This document shows, one piece after another, positions 1 to 5,071 of a stretch of DNA of 5,257 bases. The position numbers were made by a program, and so were the translations under genes. Each line of letters starts with the position of its first letter. Position 1 is the first letter of the stretch. Where the stretch lies: assembly GCA_017881765.1 (NCBI GenBank), contig JADGQN010000342.1:1-5257 (forward strand). The letters are read 5' to 3'. Below the pieces are notes generated by a model. It was not told the DNA's origin and did not search any database. It saw only the letters and a list, made by a program, of their open reading frames with translations. This DNA is from Syntrophobacterales bacterium (GTDB lineage: Bacteria > Desulfobacterota > Syntrophorhabdia > Syntrophorhabdales > WCHB1-27).

Positions 1-161
1 CGATGACCTGGGATGATGTGGATCGAAAACTGAAGCTGGCTACCCGCCGGACCGTCGAGCCAAAACGGATAGATAGATTGAGAGAACTGGTAACGCAGTT
101 GGATGAGACAAAGAGATTGGACGGATTGATCGCCCCACTCACCCCCGGCAGGGACCTGTAA
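1..161 (+). CDS. MmgE/PrpD family protein, C-terminal fragment
   Basis: The open frame enters from the left edge and ends at the TAA at 159-161, giving 52 visible residues from position 3. The first two bases (CG) are the end of a cut codon. The fragment begins MTWDDVDRKL, and a later stretch reads RIDRLRELVTQLDE. This resembles the usual end of MmgE/PrpD proteins, where an 'NPMTWeeV..KF' motif is followed by a helix of the type 'Ri.elv..le.l.di..L..ll'. The cut codon ends in CG, which fits the proline usual before MTW. The family includes 2-methylcitrate dehydratase (PrpD) and cis-aconitate decarboxylase, cytoplasmic enzymes acting on small carboxylic acids, but the substrate of this member cannot be told from its tail. 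The gene converges on the importer operon. The ATG at 3-5 is internal, not a start. The identification rests on a short C-terminal motif recalled from the family, so it is moderately secure. Confidence 0.65.
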   Translation, partial: MTWDDVDRKLKLATRRTVEPKRIDRLRELVTQLDETKRLDGLIAPLTPGRDL

Positions 162-210
162 TCAGCTCGGGATTCAGCTTCACAGGCATTCTCCTTTCCA
201 CTGTTTTGAA

Positions 211-233
211 GGGGCGCACCTACCGGTGGCCCC
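211..233. terminator. GC-rich hairpin between convergent genes, possible bidirectional terminator
   Basis: GGGGC (211-215) pairs with GCCCC (229-233) and CACC (217-220) pairs with GGTG (225-228). G216 is bulged and the loop is TACC. The hairpin lies 22 nt past the stop of substrate-binding protein copy A on the minus strand and about 50 nt past the stop of the MmgE/PrpD fragment on the plus strand. Neither side has a proper T-run: the minus strand continues TTCAAAACAG and the plus strand TCCGCTATCG. It could be a weak intrinsic terminator or a 3' mRNA-protecting stem. The rest of the 162-255 gap shows nothing else I can support. Confidence 0.45.
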
Positions 234-255
234 TCCGCTATCGTTCAATTATTTC

Positions 256-1236
256 CTACTGCAGGGGAACCAAATTAGTGGCAACAATCTCCTTGGCATC
301 GAAACCATTCTTGATGAAACCATACTTGGCGCAGAGGTCGATGCTGACCTGGATATCTTTCTTGTTTACCTTTGTATAGAACTTGGGCGGTGTAACCTTC
401 TTCAGAAGGTTTACGTCCAGTTTTGTATACTTTGCGACGATAGCAGGCATCTGATCAGGATTCTTGTTGATAAAATCGGTGGCCTTATTGATGGCCTTGA
501 GGAACCTGGTCATCTTGTCTTTGTTCTTCTCCAGAGATGATTTCTTGGCAAACCAGGCCGCTATCATGGCGCGCTCTGCTATCTCCGGAGGATAGAACCC
601 GCCATAGAGCAACCGCGTCGTTCCTTCCGCCTCCGAAGCTGCTATAAATGGCTGGACATTATGGCACGCGTCCACTGCTCCTTCCTTGACGGCCGGCGCC
701 TGACTGGGCATGGGGACTTCCACAAATTTCAATCCCTTGATATCCACACCGTGAAAGTCTGCAATGGCGAGGACAGCAAGATGGTTGACCGACTGAAGGG
801 CGTTAACGGCAATTGTCTTGCCCGCCAGTTCTTTGACCGACTGAATTGGGGAATCCTTCTTCACGAGTATGCCGGCTGCGTTTCGATTGGCAGTACCGAA
901 AAACGCGCCCGCGGCAATGAAGGTAAAATCGAAACCCTTCAGATAGGCCTGGGAGAGAGGAACCACAGCAGTCCAGCCTAGCTCCACGGAGCCGCTCTCG
1001 ACCAGAGTCTGGCTTACTGAGCCTCCTTGCGCTACCTGTCCTTCCACCTTGAGCCCCTCCTCCTCGAAATAGCCCTTTTCCCAACCAACGTAAAGCTGCT
1101 GACAATCCATGATGGGAATGTAGGAGACCTTCATCGGAAGAAGTTCCTTGGCGTAACCAGAGCCCGCCGTAAAAAGAGCGAGTATGAGGCCGATACCCAG
1201 TACCAACACAACCTTCAAGCTACCCACCTTTTTCAT
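256..1236 (-). CDS. NitT/TauT-type ABC transporter periplasmic substrate-binding protein, copy A
   Basis: This 326-residue protein is a receptor for the importer encoded upstream. It would bind the solute in the periplasm and hand it to the permeases. Residues 1-29 form a Sec signal peptide: MKK, a hydrophobic core with LVLGIGLILALF, and a likely cut after GYA before KELLP. There is no lipobox cysteine, so it should be soluble. The mature start, 'KVSYIPIMDCQQLYV.WEKGYFEEEGLKVE' in pattern, is typical of the NMT1/THI5-like and SsuA/NrtA families, and the length is normal. The start is supported by GGAGGG at 1241-1246, 4 nt before ATG. It is the last gene of the operon, 195 bp after copy B, and about 79% identical to it without gaps. 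Cys45 and Cys302 are shared with copy B, while Cys191 is unique to this copy. The ligand is unknown: sulfonate, nitrate, thiamine precursor or an aromatic acid are all possible in this family. Confidence 0.92.
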   Translation of the reverse strand: MKKVGSLKVVLVLGIGLILALFTAGSGYAKELLPMKVSYIPIMDCQQLYVGWEKGYFEEEGLKVEGQVAQGGSVSQTLVESGSVELGWTAVVPLSQAYLKGFDFTFIAAGAFFGTANRNAAGILVKKDSPIQSVKELAGKTIAVNALQSVNHLAVLAIADFHGVDIKGLKFVEVPMPSQAPAVKEGAVDACHNVQPFIAASEAEGTTRLLYGGFYPPEIAERAMIAAWFAKKSSLEKNKDKMTRFLKAINKATDFINKNPDQMPAIVAKYTKLDVNLLKKVTPPKFYTKVNKKDIQVSIDLCAKYGFIKNGFDAKEIVATNLVPLQ

Positions 1237-1302
1237 GTTACCCTCCGTTGTTTGGATTTATGACGGCCTTCGCGGCCGCTTAAAGTCTTGTCTGGGTCAC
1301 CT

Positions 1303-1324
1303 TCAGGTCGCAAGCTTCAAACTT
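1303..1324 (-). pseudogene. Scar of the permease 2 3' end carried along by the duplication
   Basis: On the minus strand AAGTTTGAAGCT at 1324-1313 matches AAGTTTGAGGCT, the codons for KFEA near the end of permease 2 (2500-2489). Both then reach a CTGA that in permease 2 contains its TGA stop. About 18 of 22 bases match, with one extra base here that breaks the frame. The TGA lies 67 bp from copy A's start codon, against 68 bp for the real permease stop and copy B. That matching spacing makes common origin more likely than chance. Similarity fades beyond 1324, so only the last seven or so codons remain. Confidence 0.6.
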
Positions 1325-1382
1325 ATGAGTAGGAGACCAACGCCTGCGTTCCACGGGCTTATACCAGGTTGCATTCAAGAAT

Positions 1383-1412
1383 AGATTCCCACGCGTAAGC
1401 ACGTGGGAATCT
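1383..1412. terminator. Perfect 11-bp inverted repeat just after receptor copy B
   Basis: AGATTCCCACG (1383-1393) and CGTGGGAATCT (1402-1412) are exact reverse complements around an 8-nt loop. The hairpin starts 19 nt after the copy B stop codon on the minus strand. The plus-strand side is followed by CTTTTCG, a short T-rich run. On the minus strand it is preceded by GAAAAG and followed by ATTCTTG, a poor U-tract. It may be a leaky terminator or an mRNA-stabilising stem that raises copy B expression over copy A. Confidence 0.6.
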
Positions 1413-1416
1413 CTTT

Positions 1417-2500
1417 TCGTTCAATCATATCTTATTGCAGGGGAAGCAAATTAGTCGCAACAATCTCCTTGGCATCGAATCCATTCTTGATGAAGCCGTA
1501 CTTGGCGCATTGGTCGATGGAAACCTGGATCTCTTTCTTGTTGACCTTGGTATAGAATCTCGGTGGTGCGACCTTTTTCAGAAGGTTCACGTCCATTTTT
1601 GTATATTTTGCGACTATGGCAGGTATCTGATCGGGATTCTTGTTGATAAAATCGGTGGCCTTGGTCATGGCTTTGATAAATCTTGTCATTTTATCCTTGT
1701 TCTTCTCAAGAGATGATTTTTTGGCGAACCAGCTCGCAGCCATCATGCGATCAGCTATTTCAGGCGGATAGTACCCGGGGACAAGCATCCGTGTTATTCC
1801 TTCCGCCTCTGCGGCCGCTATAAAGGGCTCAGCGGCATGGGCAGCATCCACCGCGCCTTCCTTGATGGCCGGTATCTGGCTGGGCATGGGGATTTCCACG
1901 AATTTCAGTGTCTTCGCATCCACGCCGTAGAAGTCTGCAAGCACGAGGACACCGAGATGGTTGATCGACTGAAGCGCATTGATAGCGACTTTCTTGCCGG
2001 CCAAATCCTTGAAGGACTGTATTGGGGAATCTTTCTTCACCACTATGCCGACGGTCTTCCGGTTAGTGCCATCGACAAACGAACCCGGCGCAATGAAGGC
2101 AAAATCAAAACCCTTCACGTAGGCCTGCGACAGAGGAACTACAGCAGTCCAACCTAAATCCACGGATCCGCTTTCGACAAGGGTCTGACTCATCGATCCG
2201 GACTGGACGGTCTGCCCTTCGACCTTGAGCCCTTCCTCCTCAAGATAACCTTTCTCCCAGGCAACGTATAACTGCTGGCAATCCATGATGGGAATGTAGG
2301 AGACCTTCATCGGAAGAAGTTCCTTGGCGTAACCTGCGCCCGCCGTAAAAAGAGCGAGCAAGAGGCCAATACCCAATACCATCACTGCATTCACTATACT
2401 CATCTTTTTCATAGTGTCCTCCCTTATTTTGATTTATGATGCCATTCTTGATTGTCTTAAAATCTTCTCTGATTCTTCTTCAGATCACAGCCTCAAACTT
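1417..2500 (-). repeat. Tandem duplication unit, proximal copy (leader plus substrate-binding protein B)
   Basis: This is the partner of 241-1324 at an offset of 1176 bp. The unit begins inside the last codons of permease 2 (2480-2500), covers the 67-bp leader with GATTTATGA at 2431-2439, the whole receptor gene, and about 15 bp past its stop. The permease gene is intact here, so this copy lies in the original context and the distal one carries the scar. Confidence 0.85.
1432..2412 (-). CDS. NitT/TauT-type ABC transporter periplasmic substrate-binding protein, copy B
   Basis: This 326-residue receptor follows permease 2 after a 67-bp gap and belongs to the same operon. A Sec signal peptide covers residues 1-29, with a hydrophobic core around MVLGIGLLLALF and a likely cut after GYA before KELLP. 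No lipobox is present. The mature N-terminus has the KVSYIPIMDCQQLYV pattern of NMT1/SsuA-like receptors. A strong ribosome-binding site, GGGAGGA (2417-2423), sits 4 nt before the ATG. It differs from copy A at 67 of 326 positions by my ungapped count. Differences gather in the signal peptide and at residues 111-120, 191-195 and 210-227, while 231-240, 251-260 and 311-320 are identical. Its place next to the permease suggests it keeps the original position. It has Cys45 and Cys302 but Ala where copy A has Cys191. Role in uptake is secure; the ligand is not known. Confidence 0.92.
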   Translation of the reverse strand: MKKMSIVNAVMVLGIGLLLALFTAGAGYAKELLPMKVSYIPIMDCQQLYVAWEKGYLEEEGLKVEGQTVQSGSMSQTLVESGSVDLGWTAVVPLSQAYVKGFDFAFIAPGSFVDGTNRKTVGIVVKKDSPIQSFKDLAGKKVAINALQSINHLGVLVLADFYGVDAKTLKFVEIPMPSQIPAIKEGAVDAAHAAEPFIAAAEAEGITRMLVPGYYPPEIADRMMAASWFAKKSSLEKNKDKMTRFIKAMTKATDFINKNPDQIPAIVAKYTKMDVNLLKKVAPPRFYTKVNKKEIQVSIDQCAKYGFIKNGFDAKEIVATNLLPLQ

Positions 2501-3256
2501 GGCCTTATGCCAGCCGATCAGGGTCCTATTCAGATAACGGAGCAGGGCGTTGAGCGCATAACCGACGATGGCCACGAGAAAAATCCCTGCGTACATCTCC
2601 GGAATGTCGAACCTTCGCTGCATCAGCAGGATAAAACGGCCGATCCCGTTGAGGGCCCCTACCATCTCAGCAATAATATCCACAATCAAAGCAATGGGCA
2701 ACGCGACTCTCCACCCTGTGAAGATCTGGTGAAGAGAAGCAGGTAGGATCACCTGGAGAATAACTTCGTACCGGTTTCTCCCGAACGTCTTTGCCGTATC
2801 TACGAGCGTAGGTTCAACACTCCTGACCCCGTCCATTGTGTTGATGAGGATGGGAAAAGAGCAGGCGAAGGCAATGACCAGAATCTTCATGGCCTCTCCG
2901 ATCCCGAGAAAGAGCATCACCACGGGAATGATGGCGGGCGGCGGCAAAGGACGAAGCAATTCCGTAAGGGGTTCAAAGAGATTGTAGATCGGCTTAAACA
3001 GTCCCATGAGGATGCCGAGGGGAATCATTACAACAACGGCCAGGAAAAACCCTCCGAAGATCCGGCCAAGGCTCCGGATGACCTCCAGAGGCAATGTCCC
3101 ATCCAGCATCAGCTGATAGAAGGCCACCAGGTCTTTGCTTATGGGAGGGAAATAGAGGGGTGAGATAAGCTTGTTTCTTGAGACGATCTCCCAAAGAAAT
3201 GCCAGAAAGAGGAGAAAGCAGATCCCCTTGGCTTTTGTTGAAAGGAATTCTTTCAT
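2480..3256 (-). CDS. NitT/TauT-type ABC transporter permease 2
   Basis: This 258-residue inner-membrane protein resembles the SsuC/TauC permeases (BPD_transp_1 domain). I see about six hydrophobic segments, near residues 11-27, 65-87, 105-120, 122-142, 184-205 and 222-243. The cytoplasmic EAA loop that docks on the ATPase runs from about 153 to 183: DTAKTFG, then VILPASLHQI, then GWR. LRPLPPPAIIPV at 101-112 matches the conserved 'LRPIP..A..P' motif of this subfamily. The ATG overlaps the TGA of permease 1 by 4 nt, and no good ribosome-binding site is visible, so translation is probably coupled. It differs clearly from permease 1, so the channel is probably a heterodimer, unlike the single permease of classical SsuABC or TauABC systems. 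The two could instead work as separate homodimers. Family assignment is secure. Confidence 0.93.
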   Translation of the reverse strand: MKEFLSTKAKGICFLLFLAFLWEIVSRNKLISPLYFPPISKDLVAFYQLMLDGTLPLEVIRSLGRIFGGFFLAVVVMIPLGILMGLFKPIYNLFEPLTELLRPLPPPAIIPVVMLFLGIGEAMKILVIAFACSFPILINTMDGVRSVEPTLVDTAKTFGRNRYEVILQVILPASLHQIFTGWRVALPIALIVDIIAEMVGALNGIGRFILLMQRRFDIPEMYAGIFLVAIVGYALNALLRYLNRTLIGWHKAKFEAVI

Positions 3257-4071
3257 ACAGACTTTGCCATCCAGCCCTTATGCCAGGCCATGAGCCTCCC
3301 CTCGGCTTTCATGAAAAGCCAGTTGAGGCCGTAACCAACCAGACCGATAGTGATGATCCCGGAATACATCTGGGGAATGCGATAGCCATTATAGGTGTCC
3401 ATGATGAAAAAGCCCAGCCCCTTGAAACTTGCGAGCATCTCTGTCACCGTGACAATGATGATCGAGGTTGCGAGACTGACCCGAAGACCGCTCACAATGT
3501 AGGGAAGGGCAGCCGGAACAACGACTTTCCTGAGCAGGTCAAAGCGCGTGGCCCCGTAGATCCTGGCTGTATCGATCCACTGGGTATCAACACTTCTCGT
3601 GCCCTCAAAGGTGTTGACAAAAATGGGCCAGGTACAGCCGAAGGTGATAATAGAAATATTGTAGCTGTTGGACGTTCCAAAAAGCAGGATGGCAATGGGC
3701 ACCAGAGCAACCGATGGCATCGGCCTTAAGAGCTCAACCGTGATGTCCAGAAGATCGGAAACCCATCGAATCGTCCCTGTGAGCGTTCCCAGGGTGACTC
3801 CGATGATAATAGCGAGAAAGTAACCGCAGAAGGCCCTGTAAATGCTGATAGCCGTCTGCTTGAGAATCTCACCCGATCGGATTCCTTCGAGCAGGGCTCC
3901 CATGACCGTAGAAAAAGCCGGAAAATAACGGGCATAGATGATACCCGAGCGGGGAAGGACTTCCCAGAGAATGATCAGGAACAGCAGAAGCAATGCCCCT
4001 GAGAGACGGGTCTCCAATACAATGCTTTTGATAGCTTGTCCTGTTGTGCGTCCTGTCGCCTGTCCCGTCAT
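3253..4071 (-). CDS. NitT/TauT-type ABC transporter permease 1
   Basis: This 272-residue inner-membrane permease is of the SsuC/TauC type. It has about six hydrophobic segments, near 23-41, 75-99, 112-131, 136-157, 194-215 and 234-253. The EAA loop spans about 167-197: DTARIYGATRFDLL, then VVVPAALPYI, then SGLR. The LRPMPSVALVPIAILLFG motif at 115-132 is typical of the subfamily. The start ATG overlaps the ATPase stop by 4 nt (ATGA) and has only a weak GCGGG-like ribosome-binding site, which suggests coupled translation. The extreme N-terminus is unusual: residues 2-13 are three 4-residue repeats, TGQA TGRT TGQA, coming from a 12-bp DNA repeat. The true start could lie further in, but the overlap favours this ATG. 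It forms the channel with permease 2 and the ATPase. Confidence 0.93.
   Translation of the reverse strand: MTGQATGRTTGQAIKSIVLETRLSGALLLLFLIILWEVLPRSGIIYARYFPAFSTVMGALLEGIRSGEILKQTAISIYRAFCGYFLAIIIGVTLGTLTGTIRWVSDLLDITVELLRPMPSVALVPIAILLFGTSNSYNISIITFGCTWPIFVNTFEGTRSVDTQWIDTARIYGATRFDLLRKVVVPAALPYIVSGLRVSLATSIIIVTVTEMLASFKGLGFFIMDTYNGYRIPQMYSGIITIGLVGYGLNWLFMKAEGRLMAWHKGWMAKSV
4033..4068 (-). repeat. Three imperfect 12-bp tandem repeats at the permease 1 N-terminus
   Basis: On the minus strand the units read ACGGGACAGGCG, ACAGGACGCACA and ACAGGACAAGCT, coding TGQA, TGRT and TGQA. The array lies directly after the permease start codon and touches the ATPase stop codon. Because the period is 12 bp, unit gain or loss would keep the reading frame. 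Confidence 0.55.
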
Positions 4072-4868
4072 ATACCCGCGATCTCACACTTCTGACCTTC
4101 TTCTCTAATCAAGGTGTAAATGTGATGGCGATACTCGATGAATCGCTTGTCTTCTTTGGTTGTCAGTTGATTCCTCGGCCGCTCTAAATCGATCTGGATC
4201 TCTTCGCGGATCTCTGAAGGTCTTCCGCTCAGTACAAGCACCCGGTCTGCCAGATAAATCGCTTCCTCGATGTCGTGCGTGACGAGGAGGATGGTCTGCG
4301 AGAATTTGCTCCAGATTTCGAGTATCGCATCTTCCAGGTCGCTGCGCGTCTGCGCGTCCACGGATGCGAAGGGTTCATCCATCAACAGGATATCAGGATT
4401 GAAGGCTATCCCCCGCGCAATGGCAACCCTCTGCTGCATGCCCCCGGATAACTCCCACGGATAATGGTTCTCGAATCCGCTCAGGTAAACGGCTGACAGG
4501 GCTGATCTGGCGATATCGAGTCTTTCTTTCCTGCTGAGGCGTTTCTTTTCAAGGACGAAGAGGACATTCTTCAACACGGTGCGCCACGGGAATAGAGAGC
4601 GGCTATAGTCCTGGAAGATGAGGATCATTTCCTTGGGCGGACGGTCGATTTCCTTCTCGTTGACAAAGACTTTCCCCGCGGTTGGCTTCAGAAGGTGGCA
4701 CATGCATTTGAGCATCGTTGTTTTTCCGCACCCCGAAGGACCGACAATGCAGACGAATTCGCCCTTATTGACGGAAAAGGTGATGTTCGCGCAGGCTGCA
4801 ATCTCGCTTTCGCCTCTTATGTAAGTCCTGCGCAATTGCTCCGCACGAAGAAGGGTAGGTCCTGGCAT
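4068..4868 (-). CDS. NitT/TauT-type ABC transporter ATP-binding protein
   Basis: This is the cytoplasmic ATPase that drives the importer, of the SsuB/TauB type, with 266 residues from the chosen start. All nucleotide-binding motifs are present: Walker A GPSGCGKTT at 43-51, Q-loop within IFQDYSRSLFPW around residue 86, signature LSGGMQQR at 140-147, Walker B ILLMDEP at 160-166, D-loop SVDA at 169-172 and switch histidine in VTHD at 198. SLFPW after the Q-loop is typical of the sulfonate and taurine subfamily. I start at ATG 4868 because GAGGG at 4873-4877 sits 4 nt upstream. An in-frame ATG at 4892 would add eight residues but has no ribosome-binding site. It is the first gene of the operon and its stop overlaps the permease 1 start. 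It should work with both permeases and either receptor. Confidence 0.93.
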   Translation of the reverse strand: MPGPTLLRAEQLRRTYIRGESEIAACANITFSVNKGEFVCIVGPSGCGKTTMLKCMCHLLKPTAGKVFVNEKEIDRPPKEMILIFQDYSRSLFPWRTVLKNVLFVLEKKRLSRKERLDIARSALSAVYLSGFENHYPWELSGGMQQRVAIARGIAFNPDILLMDEPFASVDAQTRSDLEDAILEIWSKFSQTILLVTHDIEEAIYLADRVLVLSGRPSEIREEIQIDLERPRNQLTTKEDKRFIEYRHHIYTLIREEGQKCEIAGI

Positions 4869-4872
4869 AATG

Positions 4873-4877
4873 CCCTC
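4873..4877 (-). promoter_or_regulatory. Ribosome-binding site that decides the ATPase start
   Basis: The minus strand reads TTGAGGG-CATT-ATG, placing GAGGG 4 nt before the ATG at 4868. The alternative ATG at 4892 is preceded by ACTACCCAA, which has no purine-rich site. This favours the shorter protein. Confidence 0.6.
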
Positions 4878-4928
4878 AAGTCTGACAAACATTTGGGTAG
4901 TATGTCAAGAGAGAAAAGCGTCTCTATC

Positions 4929-4957
4929 AGTATCGCCTCTGCCGACACAGCAGTCAC
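4929..4957 (-). promoter_or_regulatory. Weak candidate promoter for the importer operon
   Basis: On the minus strand GTGACT (4957-4952) and GATACT (4934-4929) are separated by 17 bp. Each matches 4 of 6 bases of the sigma70 boxes. Transcription would start near 4922, giving a leader of about 54 nt to the ATPase ATG at 4868. The match is weak and could be chance. Confidence 0.25.
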
Positions 4958-5012
4958 GCCCTCGGGAATAGCGAGAACTTACCATGATAGTAACGTCCTG
5001 ACACGTTTTTTG

Positions 5013-5040
5013 TTGACATAGCCGTCATTGCTGATAAAAT
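5013..5040 (+). promoter_or_regulatory. Sigma70-type promoter for the LivJ-like gene
   Basis: TTGACA (5013-5018) is a perfect -35 box. TAAAAT (5035-5040) matches 5 of 6 bases of the -10 box, with a 16-bp spacer. The start point would fall near 5047, about 25 nt before the ATG at 5072, leaving room for the AAAGGGGGTG ribosome-binding site at 5058-5067. Confidence 0.65.
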
Positions 5041-5071
5041 CCTAAAACTACTTTAACAAAGGGGGTGTTCC

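Larger units (their letters stand above)
241..1324 (-). repeat. Tandem duplication unit, distal copy (leader plus substrate-binding protein A)
   Basis: This segment aligns with 1417-2500 at a constant offset of 1176 bp across the whole receptor gene, apart from one compensating pair of single-base gaps in the leader. On the right, similarity passes the ATG and runs through the leader (for example GATTTATGA at 1255-1263, CTTCAG at 1301-1306, TCAAACTT at 1317-1324) into sequence matching the permease 2 3' end. On the left it continues about 15 bp past the stop codon (TCGTTCAAT) and then stops before the hairpin. In the 88-bp leader roughly 70% of bases match by hand count. Confidence 0.85.
1237..1431 (-). 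other. 195-bp spacer between the two receptor genes
   Basis: Reading in transcription direction from copy B to copy A, the spacer holds four things: a perfect hairpin (1412-1383); about 58 bp of unassigned sequence (1382-1325); a scar matching the 3' end of permease 2 (1324-1303); and a leader related to that of copy B. The leader contains a short GC hairpin, CGGCC at 1264-1268 against GGCCG at 1274-1278 with a 5-nt loop, which copy B's leader lacks. I found no convincing sigma70 or sigma54 promoter on the minus strand here, so copy A probably depends on read-through. Confidence 0.6.
4869..5071. other. Divergent intergenic control region
   Basis: About 200 bp separates the importer operon from the LivJ-type gene. 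It contains a good rightward promoter (5013-5040), a poor leftward candidate (4929-4957), and an 8-bp inverted repeat, TATGTCAA at 4901-4908 and TTGACATA at 5013-5020. The right half of that repeat overlaps the rightward -35 box. No RNA gene, riboswitch-like fold or terminator stood out. Confidence 0.5.

Noticed and set aside
139..189. A 16-codon minus-strand frame preceded by GGAAAGGAG
   Set aside because: Overlaps the end of the MmgE/PrpD gene, is very short and resembles nothing known; the purine run is probably chance.
226..540. Plus-strand open frame over the end of copy A, mirrored at 1435-1716
   Set aside because: Antisense to the conserved C-terminus of the receptors and explained by the duplication and codon bias.
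661..981. A 106-residue plus-strand open frame, with a similar 106-residue frame at 1837-2157
   Set aside because: The pair look alike only because they lie antisense to the duplicated receptor genes at the same 1176-bp offset. Neither has an evident ribosome-binding site or recognisable domain.
1361..1366. TATAAG on the minus strand as a -10 box for an independent copy A promoter
   Set aside because: No acceptable -35 box lies 16-18 bp upstream; the nearby TTGAAT is only 9 bp away.
3178..3729. A 183-residue plus-strand open frame
   Set aside because: Lies antisense across both permease genes, whose domains and overlaps are clear; its protein has no recognisable features.
4903..4908. TTGACA on the minus strand as a -35 box for the importer operon
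   Set aside because: No -10-like sequence follows at 16-18 bp, and transcription would start at or within the ATPase start region.
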